DNA of 64,000 nucleotides from Arctopsyche grandis. Taxonomy: Eukaryota > Arthropoda > Insecta > Trichoptera > Hydropsychidae. The notes under the pieces were generated by a model, which worked only from the letters and a program-made list of their open reading frames with translations, ran no database searches and was not told the DNA's origin. The DNA is taken from NCBI RefSeq assembly GCF_051622035.1, contig NC_135359.1, positions 18,995,501-19,059,500 of the forward strand. The letters run 5' to 3'. A program made the translations under genes and the position numbers. This document shows, piece after piece, positions 38,327 through 49,185 of this stretch. How positions within the stretch are numbered: the stretch's first letter is position 1; every line of letters begins with the position of its first letter.

Positions 38327-38448
38327 TAGAGATCGGCACGACCCAGTACTATTTTGAAAAAAATGGGTTCAACATTACATATCTATTACAAATAGACAAT
38401 GATGAACCCATTTTTTGTCCAAATAGCACTGGGTCGCGCCGAACCTTA
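38327..38448. mobile_element. hAT-like MITE A (122 bp)
   Basis: The ends TAGAGATCGGCACGACCCAG and (reverse complement of the right end) TAAGGTTCGGCGCGACCCAG match over most of their length, and the arms continue inwards as a near-complete foldback. It is flanked by GTCATAAC (38319-38326) and GTCATAGA (38449-38456), 6 of 8 matching. YAG-type ends with an 8-bp duplication are hAT features. Confidence 0.72.
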
Positions 38449-38452
38449 GTCA

Positions 38453-38612
38453 TAGAGATAGACGCGAAAATGCGCTGAAACGGGTTCCTACTGTTAATTT
38501 CTATTGTTAACCTTTTTTTTTGCTCTCTAGATAGCAAAAAAAAAGTTTACAATAGAAATTGACAAAAGAAACCTATTTATTTCGAGCTGGCGCATCCTAG
38601 CGCCGCTCACTG
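38453..38612. mobile_element. hAT-like MITE B (160 bp) with internal foldback
   Basis: The left end TAGAGATAGACGCG...ATGCGC mirrors CAGTGAGCGGCGCT...ATGCGC from the right end. Inside, about 27-bp arms (AATTTCTATTGTTAAC... and its inverse) flank CTCTAGAT. The right flank GTCATAAG (38613-38620) pairs with the GTCATAAC left of MITE A. This suggests B inserted first and A then landed at its left junction. Confidence 0.65.
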
Positions 38613-38627
38613 GTCATAAGTTATGAC

Positions 38628-38760
38628 TAGAGGTAGGATAGCCAAGGTAGCGTTTATTGTTCAAATGTTGTAAATGCATTGTTAAAGGTTTGCCGAACCT
38701 TTTTTACGAAGGATTTACAACAATTGAACAATGAGTGGCTCCTTGGCTATCCTACCTCTA
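38628..38760. mobile_element. hAT-like MITE C (133 bp), copy 1
   Basis: Perfect ~20-bp terminal inverted repeats, TAGAGGTAGGATAGCCAAGG at the left and its complement at the right. The flanks are GTTATGAC (38620-38627) and CTTATGAC (38761-38768), 7 of 8 matching. A second copy of exactly the same length lies at 55419-55551. Confidence 0.88.
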
Positions 38761-38823
38761 CTTATGACATCAACACTGTAAACATTACAATATCAGGTAT
38801 GAACTATTTTTCAGACCAATGTG

Positions 38824-38869
38824 AAGTGAAGTCTTATGACTCATAACTTATGAGTGATAAGACTTCACT
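38824..38869. repeat. near-perfect 22-bp palindrome
   Basis: GTGAAGTCTTATGACTCATAA is followed directly by CTTATGAGTGATAAGACTTCAC, inverted with essentially no loop and one mismatch. It abuts the right arm of the MITE cluster and uses the same CATAA/TTATG motif at its centre. Confidence 0.75.
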
Positions 38870-41800
38870 CCACATATATACATACACATGTATAAGCACT
38901 AAGAACGTTGATGATTTTTATCACAATTTTTAGAAAAAAATAACGGAATTTATCGAATATATGTAGGTATGTACATACCTACGTATGTACGTAATATAAA
39001 TTTTATCATATGATGAAAAAACATAAGTACATACATATCTATGTATGTCTTACGTACCTATCGTTATCGATATTATAAAGCACACAAGTAACTAAAAGGG
39101 CATAAAATTGATAAGATATTTAAAAATTAAAATTAAAAGCTTTATATGTGTATGATTTGTATGCAAAAGCGGACGTCGACAAGTGGCTGTTTTGTAACTG
39201 TCTGTCTGTAAATTCGCTTTTGTATGTGAAGTAACATCCATTAGGCAAGAGATCCACTCCGGCAGACAATGGTGCACCATTAAGGGTAAAGGGTGAATGT
39301 ACATACAACGGGATTTAAATCCCGCAAAATATTACACACACTTCTGTAATATTCGTAGTATGCATTTCCTGTCAAAACATGAACAAAATTCAATGATGAA
39401 TTTTAGTTTTGGAGAACAAAACGGTAGTTCGAATTTTGTTCAAATCAAACTATTAGTATAAGTGTTCCACTTGAGCACTCTTCCATTCCATCCCTAATAT
39501 CTAAACACTGGAACGGGCCAAATTGTGATTTCGCGTGCCCTAGGTAATAACAGAAACTCACCCCCGCCTACAATCTCTAATATAATTTACCCGCATTTAT
39601 CTAATGAACTTTACCGCATCGGGGGAAAAAAACACCAATTTTTTCCGCGTTCCTGCGATCATTTATTTAAATATCAACGAATTGTTTAAGTACTTGAGTA
39701 CAATCGATCCATTTCGAACAGGTTCAAATGTTAGCTATGTATGTTTTGCATATACAAAATAGTCTCATTAAAAATCGTTTTGAAATGTTGTTTTTAGCTA
39801 TACAAAATAAGTTAATATGAATACACCTTAATACGTGTTATTATTATGTTTTATGTGTATCTAGTCATTTAAATGGTAGTCTTAACGTTTACAGTTTTTT
39901 TCTGTTATTTATTTATAAAATTAGTAATAAAAGTGTGAAACCAACGGTCAAACAAAATTAATTAATTGGCCGGAACAAAAGCAGTTTGTGCTTTTTCTGA
40001 TTCGTTTTAGTTTTGATGATAATTATCAATTTGTATGAATGACAGGATATGGTCATTGCATTAGGAAATGATTCGTATCGTGCAAGGATATTTAGCACCT
40101 ATTTGTTTAATGCATATATCCTGTATGGTGCAAGTGCAACGATCATCAATAATCATCCCCTTTCAAAAAGGAGGGAGGGAAAAATATAAAAACGGTTTGA
40201 ATTTCGAATAGTTATTTTTAAGTTATTATGTTTTATTTTACATTTTGTTATCTGATTGAATCGAGTTTGTTTTTTGTATGTATGTATAGAAATATGAATT
40301 TCAAGGAAACTGTCAATATATGCGATTTATTTTCGTTGCAATGTTGCAATATTTCATACACGTTTCTTCTCACTGAAAATATGAATAAAAAATAAGAGAA
40401 GATAGATGGATTTGTTGGCGTAGAAAGAAAGACAAATGATGTGAATCCATTACGAAAAAGGGGATACGTACATGTAATCAAATTTAGTAGGTTTTTTTTT
40501 GTTTTATTATAGGTGTATTGGAAACGAAATATATATATATATATATTCTGTCTAATGTTTCAATTTATATTAATAATTCAAATCAATTTTCCGTTTATTC
40601 CAGACAAATTAAATTAACGGAAGTACAAATCATATGCGTCAAATTTTATACTGATAAATAATGAAATTTTATTTTCCTAAGCATTGTAAAATTTAGTTTT
40701 TTTCGTATTTACATAGGTACCTGTTGGATTTGAGTCATTAATAATTTAGACCTTTTTCACATTTAAATACAATAAATAATAGTTTTATTATGCATATAAT
40801 CTACCGTTATATAATCAACAAAGCTTTTACCTAGCGTTCCCTGTATTATACTAGTGATTATATTATCCAGAAAGTGTTGATTTTTTTGGCTATTGCAGGT
40901 AAATTATATTTCAAACTACGCTCAGGTAATGTATTATATTACCTGTTCACTTAATAGTGACAACAAAATTTTTTTGCTAGGCACACATTTTACCTGAACA
41001 TTTGCACGTTTATTCTTGAACACGTCAACTGAAACAGAATCGTCATATAAATTATTACGCCTAACTGTTTATAAATTATATATGTATGTGTGTACATTTT
41101 TTTAACATCGTGAATTATATGTAACGATCCGTTTATATATATACCTCATCGCGAATAATGTGCTTGAAAACTACCCTAACGAGTATATTTTATATAAAAA
41201 ATGAGGTCACATTCAGCGCTGATCGCCACTGATGCATTTTTTTGGCTTCTGTGTTTATTTATTCCGTTTTTCCCCCAAAATTCAATTTTTTCTCCTCTCA
41301 GAACATTCATTGTGTGTCGTCGCTACGCAGGGGGTGCACTTTTTACCCCAACGATCTGTTTAGTGTTACTTACCGTGCGCAATTTATAATAAAAAAGAAT
41401 ACACATTTACCCCTAATTTGATTGTTGGGGTACATTTTCGATTATCTGCGACGATAGCGGTCATACTTTATCAAATTACAATAATTCGATTTCACGCCGA
41501 TAGCCTATATTCTAATGGAAATCTGTTATGAATTTAGGAATATTATTACGGTTAGTATCGTATGTATTTTCTCTCCGAGCAGATGAATCATCAACTCGCG
41601 TTAACATCAGATAGCATCGCTTCTCGTCCAGGTAGACCGGTTGCGAAAACGATTTTACAAAGTATACAAGTTCACCCAATTATAAAAATTAATTGCTAAG
41701 CTGAAAAAATCGCCTACACATAAATTACTGTCGACCTACTGAAACATAAGCTCGACCACTGACTGGTTTGTAAGGCCAAAAGGGGAAAAAAATAGCAAAA

Positions 41801-43226
41801 GAAACAGAGTCGCCCTATGGGTGTCATTTATTTTTGCACACAAACGTGTTTACTTTTATGGCCAACTTGTTTTGTCTTGCAAATGTGCCTTTAGTGTAGG
41901 GAAAATTAATTATCGCAATATATACATATGTTCATTCGTTTCGCCACTGCTTAGAGATCATATTTCCTAGCCAGCTTTTATTCTATTATTATTATTTATT
42001 TGTATGCCCTTGTTGCAACACAAAAGTTTCAAACCTCTCGCTAAAACCTTTTATAATCTCGTGAAAATTCAACCAAGGACAAGTCAGGGATTTAAAATCA
42101 ATTCTCATTATTTCAAACAAAACAATTTACATTATCCCATGCAATTTTTCTTCTTCGTATTCTTACAATTTTAAAATTTGCTATTCATTATTCGCATACT
42201 ATCACTTTAAAATACATATACTGATAAACTTATTTTGATTATATATGAATTTCTACGTTTATTTGATTACATATGTATGTATGTATGTACTTCCAAGAAT
42301 AGAAAACTTTTCAATTATCTGCGAAATCGTTTGTCATTCAGATTGTTCCAAAAAAATTTCAGGTGTACATATAATATTATTTGTATTGAAGTTTATATTT
42401 CTTGTTAATATTTGATCCTAGCTGTTGAAACGTCTGGTCTGTAGTTTCGAAACACGTGCATTCGCTTACGTCGGCCATAAATCAGGAGACGACCATACTG
42501 TTCACTCAAAAGGGTCCGTTTTCAATCCTAAACGTGTAAAAAAAAATGTACCATGCACTGCCCAAAAACAAAGATGCGTCATCGTAGCCTGCAACGGGGG
42601 CAAAAAACAGGTCCCCCAAGTCTGCTTTATTATTTCTGGGAAACAGGTCCTGACTTCTCGGACCTGCACTCACCTGTTCTGTCCTCGAATGATACTACCT
42701 GCTCGCCAACTCTACGCACGCACACACGTGTAAAATCGCCACACAAAGGGATAAGCCCTTGGATTTGGTGAAAGGAAGGAAGATTGCCAGTTTTCTTCAA
42801 ATCGCACAAATTTCACGCCGCAACGTGCACATCCGTCCTATTGTCGCGATTGTATTATATCTATTTGGGTAAATAATAAATATGTGTATCGTTCGTAAAT
42901 GTATAAATGCAAAGGGAAATAGATATAATAGGGAGTGTTTCAATATTTAGTTACCAATGTGCGAATCGAACTTGGTTCGTCGGAAGTTTTCAAATTGGGA
43001 TTCATTGTAATGCATTATATTGCATATCTACATATGTATATGAAATACGTATAAACGTATCTGTTTGTTTTCTAGTTGCATAATTACACTTTACTATTTA
43101 TGTATTTATTTTGTTTTTTATAGAAAATATTATAAATTTTTAAATTTGATAATGTACAATATAGGTATAAGACGTTAATGTATGATTATTTTCTGTGTAC
43201 CAGTGATGTTCCGTGAAAATCTATCT
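38870..43226. other. intergenic DNA
   Basis: No gene recognised. TACATACCTACGTATGTAC-type repeats lie at 38.95-39.05 kb. There are GC-richer islands at about 39.49-39.66, 41.2-41.5 and 42.42-42.84 kb, and a short (TA)n run at 40527-40547. The open frame at 42.4-42.7 kb has no domain features and no splice context. Confidence 0.45.
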
Positions 43227-43365
43227 GTTTTTACAAGGCTCTTTTATTATTGCACAGTTTTACTTACGTGCGTGCGAGCAGGATACAAGGAGACTCGGTT
43301 TGACATCAACTAGTCCCCTTGTATCCTGTTCTCACATACGTAAGTAAAGCTGTGCGATAAAAACG
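43227..43365. mobile_element. foldback MITE (GCACAG...GGATACAAGG arms)
   Basis: Arms 43249-43292 and 43315-43358 are inverted at about 37 of 44 positions (CACAGTTTTACTTACGT / ACGTAAGTAAAGCTGTG, and CAGGATACAAGG / CCTTGTATCCTG) around a 22-bp spacer. Outer CTGTTTTTA and AAAAACGG look like the termini. Fragments of the same family appear near 44.37-44.46 kb and 21.50-21.55 kb. Superfamily unknown. Confidence 0.65.
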
Positions 43366-44056
43366 GCATTAATTTATTTAAAAAATGGCATTAATTTATT
43401 TTGTTAGCTTTTCTTTAAAAAACAAAAAACATTCGTTTGCTAGCAGGTTTAAAAAGATGAAATCGATTGCTAACTTGAAAATTGGACTTGAAAATACAAT
43501 TTTTAGTGCTAGAAATGCTTATTTGTTTTCAATATAAAACAAATAAGATATGTATATAGCCGTTATATTTGGAAGTGGCGGAAGTCCAATTTTCAATTCC
43601 AAAAAAACACTATTTCTGTATGACTTAACTCACAAATTGTCATCACTTATTTATATTCGATATGCCCAGAATATCGAAAAAGCAGAATAAACGTATTACA
43701 GGCCACCAGTATTTTTAAATTTTTTTAAACGTAAAAAATTATATTTAATTGTTTACGAAATATTTCTCGAAATGAAGAAAGTGGACTTATGACACTTTTA
43801 TATTATATATTACGGCTTATATGTACCTACATATGTTTGGTACTTATCTATATAAATATGCGATATATACGATATTTTTTATAAATTGAAAATATGACAT
43901 TTCTTACATTAAAAATATTTCGATAAAAATAATTCTGCTAATTTCATTGGAAGTGAATTCGGTGCCTAAAATGTATTTAAAACAAAATTGCTTGAATACG
44001 AGAAAATCGTATTTAGAAAAATTTGATAAAATTGTCATTTAAATATATGAAAAAAA

Positions 44057-44202
44057 ATTGTATATAGGTTTTTGAGCTCTTTTTCCCATTATGCTGTAAC
44101 ATTAGAATAATATAATACTATGATTACTAACAAAATTAAACAAAAATTGTAAAATAGAAAATGATCAGTAGATCAGTAGCTATTAAAATAGATATAAGAT
44201 AA
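44057..44202 (+). repeat. dispersed repeat A, well-conserved copy
   Basis: Reads ATTGTATATAGGTTTTTGAG, CTCTTTTTCCCATTATGCTG, ... GATCAGTAGATCAGTAGCTA in order. It is highly similar to 55932-56104 (+) and 53317-53481 (-). It has no coding capacity, and its ends are not defined by inverted repeats. Confidence 0.8.
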
Positions 44203-44686
44203 AAAAAATATATGAAAAAAGAGATAACATACCAAATTTTTTTTTAATAATTTTAGGGTGGCCGTTAAAATTATTACGAGTGCATAAATTTATGTATAAT
44301 CTTTTTGATCTTCTTAACCCGTTTAATTGTTTCGTGATTATTAAATGTGATTCAAAGAAACTGCAAAATACTCATTATTAATGTGCGCGCGCAGAATACG
44401 GGAGGAAAAGCCTGTTCCTCTTGTTCCTGTTGTATCCTGCTCGCGCAAATTAAGTGAGTATGTACCGTTTACCATGCACCCTTTTCTTTTGATCTTTCGA
44501 CTTAAGATCTAACGATTTTCGATCTTTCCCTTCCGATATTTGTGTTTTCTGTAATTTAACATTCTGTCTCGTCACGTAGAGTCGTCAAAAATGTACGTAA
44601 CATTAACTTCCTGAAATTTTAATAGAAAATATGACTGTAAAATCTTTTATACTTATATTCTCATATTTAGTAGGTTCTACATACAT

Positions 44687-44727
44687 ACATATGTAATATA
44701 ATTCGAATGGAATTATATTACATATGT
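44687..44727. repeat. perfect 18-bp hairpin
   Basis: ACATATGTAATATAATTC (44687-44704) and its exact complement (44710-44727) around a 5-nt loop. The AT-rich palindrome may have formed by chance from the abundant TACATATGTA repeats. Confidence 0.7.
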
Positions 44728-46436
44728 GTAACGAAATGAATATTTTCCACGGTTTTTCTTCTAGCTTTTCTTTAGCAAATGAACTGGCCGATATCCTCTT
44801 TTCACAATTGCTGTCCCTATTGTTGATTTTCATTTACCAGACAACGGGAAAATGTGAAAGATTTTCCCGTACGCGTTCGTATTACGCAGCGAGCGTATGA
44901 GGGCGTGTCGGTAGGCGTGACCGACTAAATTTCGACCAATCAGAAGCGTACCATTTTGTATTCGACTTTTTTTCTTCGCTTTCGTACAATCTACAATTCT
45001 ACAGATAAGCAAGGTATACACTTGTACATTGTTGCCAAAGCCCCCAACAAACGATTAAATATAAAATTATAAATACATACATACAGTAAAAACTCACCAA
45101 GAAAGATTGTTCATCGCATGGATTCAATTATGTGATATCCATCTATTTCAAAATGTTCGATTTTCCCCACGCACATTTTTTGTATGCGGCGACTTTATTA
45201 TCATATATTTTTAACCCTCGCCTATCGCCCTTCAGTATTCCCTCTGCACATTCGAAGATTTCATACCGAGAACACAAAAAAATGCCTTCAATTTGTCATC
45301 CCGTCCGCGTACGCATCCGCGATCTTGATAACCGCACAATGCATCCCAGATGCAATGAATAAAAAAAAAACATTCAAAATAAATTGCATTCCATCAGTAC
45401 GCGAATTGACTCGGATCATATTTTAAATTATAAATAGAAAAATGATCAACGTGCGATAATGCACTCTAATAAATTGGATTGAAAGAAAGATTTATCAAGT
45501 ATTGGATTGAAATGATTTATCAAGTGACATATTTAACCCTACGAATATTACACTGTAATTACTGAATATTACACTGTAATCACTGTAGTTACAATATCTG
45601 TCGATATTTTGAAACACTTTTGACATATACATATAATATAGACATGTCAAAAAATTAGAAACCTTTTCTGAAATCGAATACAATAATATATCTAAGACAT
45701 GAAATGACATTATAATATTGATGTAATATCGCTACTCAAGTGTTAAATTTTGAGAACACAGCTTTATAAGATGGCAGGTTTATATAATATATACGTAGAA
45801 ATATAAGCTTTTATTTATTTAAATGAATGTACCGAGCAAAATAATGTTGGCAAATTTTTTAACACGGTTTAAAATCGTCGATTGATTAACTACATGCACA
45901 TTTCATAAATCATGATTTTGGTCGTCGTATTTAAACACAGAACCAAATAAACATGAGCGATCATATCTTTTATTTTGAAATGAAAATAGTCATAAGAAAA
46001 ACGCCTGAGGGAAATCATATTGATAGTGATCTCTCACTGTAACGATTTCTTGGCGTTGGTATTTACATTTTATACATAAAAGGCACTCAATTTCAAAAGG
46101 GGACATTATTCCAAAATAGAGTCGATAACTTAATTCGAATTTTTTCAAATCAGCGGTATGACGTCATCGGATTTCTTATCTGGAACTAGAGATAGTGCGC
46201 TTTCGACCGTAAATAGATGGTTAAAGTGATTTATATTATGCGTTGTCCTCAAAATGATTTCGGTTGATAGAAATAGCTGTCGGCGTCTGCCTTATTGGCG
46301 CCAATGTGCTTAATTCACTTTGCGAAATCGTTGAACCTTGGCTTGGGTAATCCGTATGAAGTCCGAGACCGGTTTTAGGTCTCCCCCTTCGGTTTTGTTT
46401 TTGTCACTTTGCCCGATCGCGCTCATCTGACGCGTC

Positions 46437-46838
46437 TAATAAAATAATCGCCACTTCTGTCTGATATCGTTCGATTGGTGAAATTAAAAATTTCGGTCGA
46501 TTATTGGGACTTTGGATATGCTTATATAGATTGTATGGACTTTGGATATGCTTCCTTGTCCATTGGAACAATTGTTATTATTGTAATCAACGACTGATCT
46601 CATTAGATATATGTCATACGAGTATCTTGCGATGTGAGATTACCCCTTCATAACTCACAGGCTAATAAGTTTAGTCGCCACTTCTGTCTGATATCGTTCG
46701 AAAAGTGAATTTGAAAGTCTCGCTCGATTATTCGAATATGGACTTTGGGTATGCTTCCTTGTCCATCGGGACTATTGTTATTATGGTAATCAACGACTGA
46801 TCTCATTATGTGTCATGCGAATATCTTGCGATGTGAAT
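46437..46838. repeat. tandem duplication (~226-bp unit)
   Basis: Two direct, diverged copies (from 46437 and from 46662). They share CGCCACTTCTGTCTGATATC, GGACTTTGGRTATGCTTCCT, TTGTCCATYGGRACWATTGT and ATCAACGACTGATCTCATTA. The first copy also holds an internal ~20-bp repeat (GGACTTTGGATATGCTT twice). There is no coding capacity. Paired ACAAT/ATTGT motifs resemble SOX sites. A duplicated enhancer is possible but unproven. Confidence 0.8.
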
Positions 46839-47473
46839 AAATTTACCGAGTAAATCAATTTGTATACTATTACCGAGGAAAAATGTGTGCGAATACTTTT
46901 GCCTATTTGTAATCTTCTTTGAATCTATTGTTAGTGCTAAATATAATTTAAAAGTATACAACTGCAAAAATATATTATAGATGGTACACAAGATCGATAG
47001 TTCAGTATAGATTCCAAATGTATGTACATACAAACATATTTTAGCGCTGTGGAGTCGTAGCTTTTTGGCTGGAGTCGTTAAAAATTTGAGCGACTCCAAC
47101 TCCGATTTCAAGTAACTCCGGCCCCCTCCGGCCTCACTACACTACTGGTTATAACAGTTATTTACTCAATATGTACGAATATTTAATTACTAACAAAGAG
47201 TGACTCACCAATACCCAATGTATATTCAATCTTTGCTTTTTTCTCATGTTTATTTCAAATTGAGTAATTCCAGATATTTAACAAATATATTACACCAAAT
47301 AATGCATGCATTTTCTTAGAGACGGATTGTGGAAAATTGATGGTGTCCGAGTTGGAGTCATTAACTACTCCACTGTATTATCTACCATAGTATGCAGTTA
47401 CTTAATTAGTAAGTGAATACGTATCTCTTTTATTTTCTAATAAAACAATTTTATATGCATCCTATGTTGACTG
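46839..47473. other. intergenic DNA with hAT-like GGAGTCG fragments
   Basis: 47044-47150 has TAGCGCTGTGGAGTCG at the left and CACTACACTACTG at the right, with repeated GGAGTCG/CGACTCC motifs, resembling a hAT-like terminal pair. The flanks do not match, so it may be a truncated relic. A further TGGAGTC motif lies at 47.35 kb. Confidence 0.4.
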
Positions 47474-47688
47474 GGGTAAACAGATTATTGCGCAAATTGC
47501 GATCGCTCGCACGACAATTGTTGCCACAAAAATTGCTTATACGGAATATCTGGCACTAGAGTTCTCGTTATTACAATATTTCGTGTGGATAGCTTTCGAT
47601 TGATTGAGTTTTTGGGTGCCAGATGTTACGTGATCGAGATTCTAGTGACGTGGGCAAGATTGCTTTTTTGCGGAATAATCAGCGAACC
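47474..47688. mobile_element. MITE (GGGTAAACAG family), copy 2
   Basis: Starts GGGTAAACAGATTATTGCGC and ends GCGGAATAATCAGCGAACC. It is flanked on both sides by a perfect 8-bp duplication, GTTGACTG (47466-47473 and 47689-47696). The interior holds a diverged foldback (ATCTGGCACTAGAGTTCTCG versus TGCCAGATGTTACGTGATCG). It lacks the 133-bp insert of copy 1 at 10793-11100. Non-coding. Confidence 0.88.
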
Positions 47689-49035
47689 GTTGACTGGAAT
47701 TGAAATTAAACGAAATTTTACATGAAACAAATGATTATTTATGTAAGTATATTGCTTAGGTAGTAATCTTTAAAATATACCTATAAATAAACTTATATAA
47801 ACTCTTTTCGTTTTATCCAATAGGCCTACCTATATATAATATGTGCAATAGTTTATTCTAAAAAATTTCTACGATGAGTGTTAAGGAAAATTACGAAAAA
47901 TATTCAAGATTTCGTACGAGGCAACACTTAACAGATATTGTATTGAATATGATAAGTAACGTATGTAAGGACCTACAAATCATCAGCAAAGATTATAAAG
48001 AGTACATAGTCTCAAAGAGGATAATTTCACTCCATTACAATGGCACATTTAATTCTAAAGTCCGATACCTACATACATAGACTTAAACGCAACCCACTCT
48101 ATCATTATTGCACCTGCGAATTGTGCATTCTTAAGTGTATGTCATGTGCTTAACAAAATGATTGTTAAAATCACATAACCTTATGTAAATAGCTCATTTC
48201 ATTCCGCGAGTCACAATTCAGAAAGTAGATGATTTATTGATAAGGCCCGCCAAGATTTGGTACGCTTGCTGCGATGGGTTTGGATCACCCACCCGTCGGG
48301 TCATCATGATCGTAGTCATCATGGGGTGGTGCAAAAGCGGTCGTCAACCCAATGGTGTATCAGTGACCTCCTTAGACGAGACAGTCGGTCCGTTCAACCC
48401 AGACAGTCACTTGTTCGCGCGACCCCAACCCAACAGAGCGTTGTGCAACGACCCGTTGTGCAACTGCACCGGTGCAACAACGAGTCACATTTGATCATCG
48501 GCCTGATGCACACACTCATGGTCGGGTCAACGCATCCGCCAAAATCCGAGCCTCTCGACAGATAAGCCCGCACGATCGGTCGTTGTGCCTACTATCCGAC
48601 AGGGCGTTTCAAAATCGCCTATTTGAAGAGAGGCGTTTTAAAAGTAGCCAATTTTATATAACTTGACGGTAAGATATCGCGACTTATCGAAAAAGTATCC
48701 GAAAGCAAGTTGGTTTTTTTTTTTTTAAGAATGGCGTATAAATTTCATAATTTTATAATTGTCTCAAATTATATTCGTTGGAGGAGGGGGGGGGGGCTCA
48801 TGTTGAGGGCTTTATGGGTTGACTGCATTTAAAAGTAGGTATTAAGTGTTATGATTTTTAATAAAATCTCAAAATATCTTCATATTTAGAACCTACAATA
48901 ATTTGACCAAAATTGTATTTTTTTTAAATATCAAAATTCGAAAAATGGTAGAGGATGGATTTTAAACTATTGATGTCAATTTATGAATCATTCCTGCTTT
49001 TAATATTATTACTAAGTAACTAACTATTAGTAAAT
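47689..49035. other. intergenic DNA with a GC-rich block
   Basis: 48235-48640 is strikingly GC-rich compared with its surroundings. It contains repeated GTTGTGCAAC, GGGTCATCATG-type motifs and two ~GGCGTTTYAAAA copies, with two overlapping open frames of 85 and 102 codons that lack family features. It looks more like a transposon remnant or regulatory block than a gene. A poly-G run lies at 48787-48796. Confidence 0.4.
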
Positions 49036-49185
49036 ACTACCATCATCAATAGCTTTTTACCATCCACTGCTAGATGAAGGCCTCTCCAACAGGCTTCCAT
49101 TCGTCTCTGCTTTGAGTAATCTCATCCATCTCACCCTACACATTTTTGTAATTCCATCCACCCATCTTTCTTACAGCCTTCCATT
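49036..49185 (-). mobile_element. RTE-type 3'-end relic (short)
   Basis: Only ~150 bp, with the degenerate tail and 'ccatccactgctagatgaaggcctctcc' end at the left. Reverse complement of the end of the RTE family. Confidence 0.85.

Larger units (their letters stand above)
38243..38820. repeat. palindromic repeat with three MITEs stacked in its centre
   Basis: The outer arms are inverted. The left arm (38243-38326) begins ATTGGTCTGA and ends GTTGATGTCATAAC. The right arm (38761-38820) reads CTTATGACATCAACACTG and ends TCAGACCAAT. The left arm carries an extra ~21-bp local duplication (GTTTATAGTG). Without the inserts the centre would be close to GTCATAAGTTATGAC. Three short elements (38327-38448, 38453-38612, 38628-38760) now separate the arms. 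Confidence 0.75.
43366..46436. other. intergenic DNA
   Basis: Contains dispersed repeat A (44057-44202), a partial foldback MITE at about 44.37-44.46 kb and an 18-bp perfect hairpin at 44687-44727. 44.85-45.4 and 46.1-46.44 kb are GC-richer islands without credible exons. Confidence 0.45.

Noticed and set aside
46594..46806. Further bantam-type TGATCTCA words in the 46.4-kb duplication
   Set aside because: They are far from any transcript; one ancestral word duplicated, so no microRNA meaning is claimed.
48237..48565. Two overlapping ORFs (85 and 102 codons)
   Set aside because: They overlap in different frames and arise from a GC-rich block with few stops; neither shows a motif.
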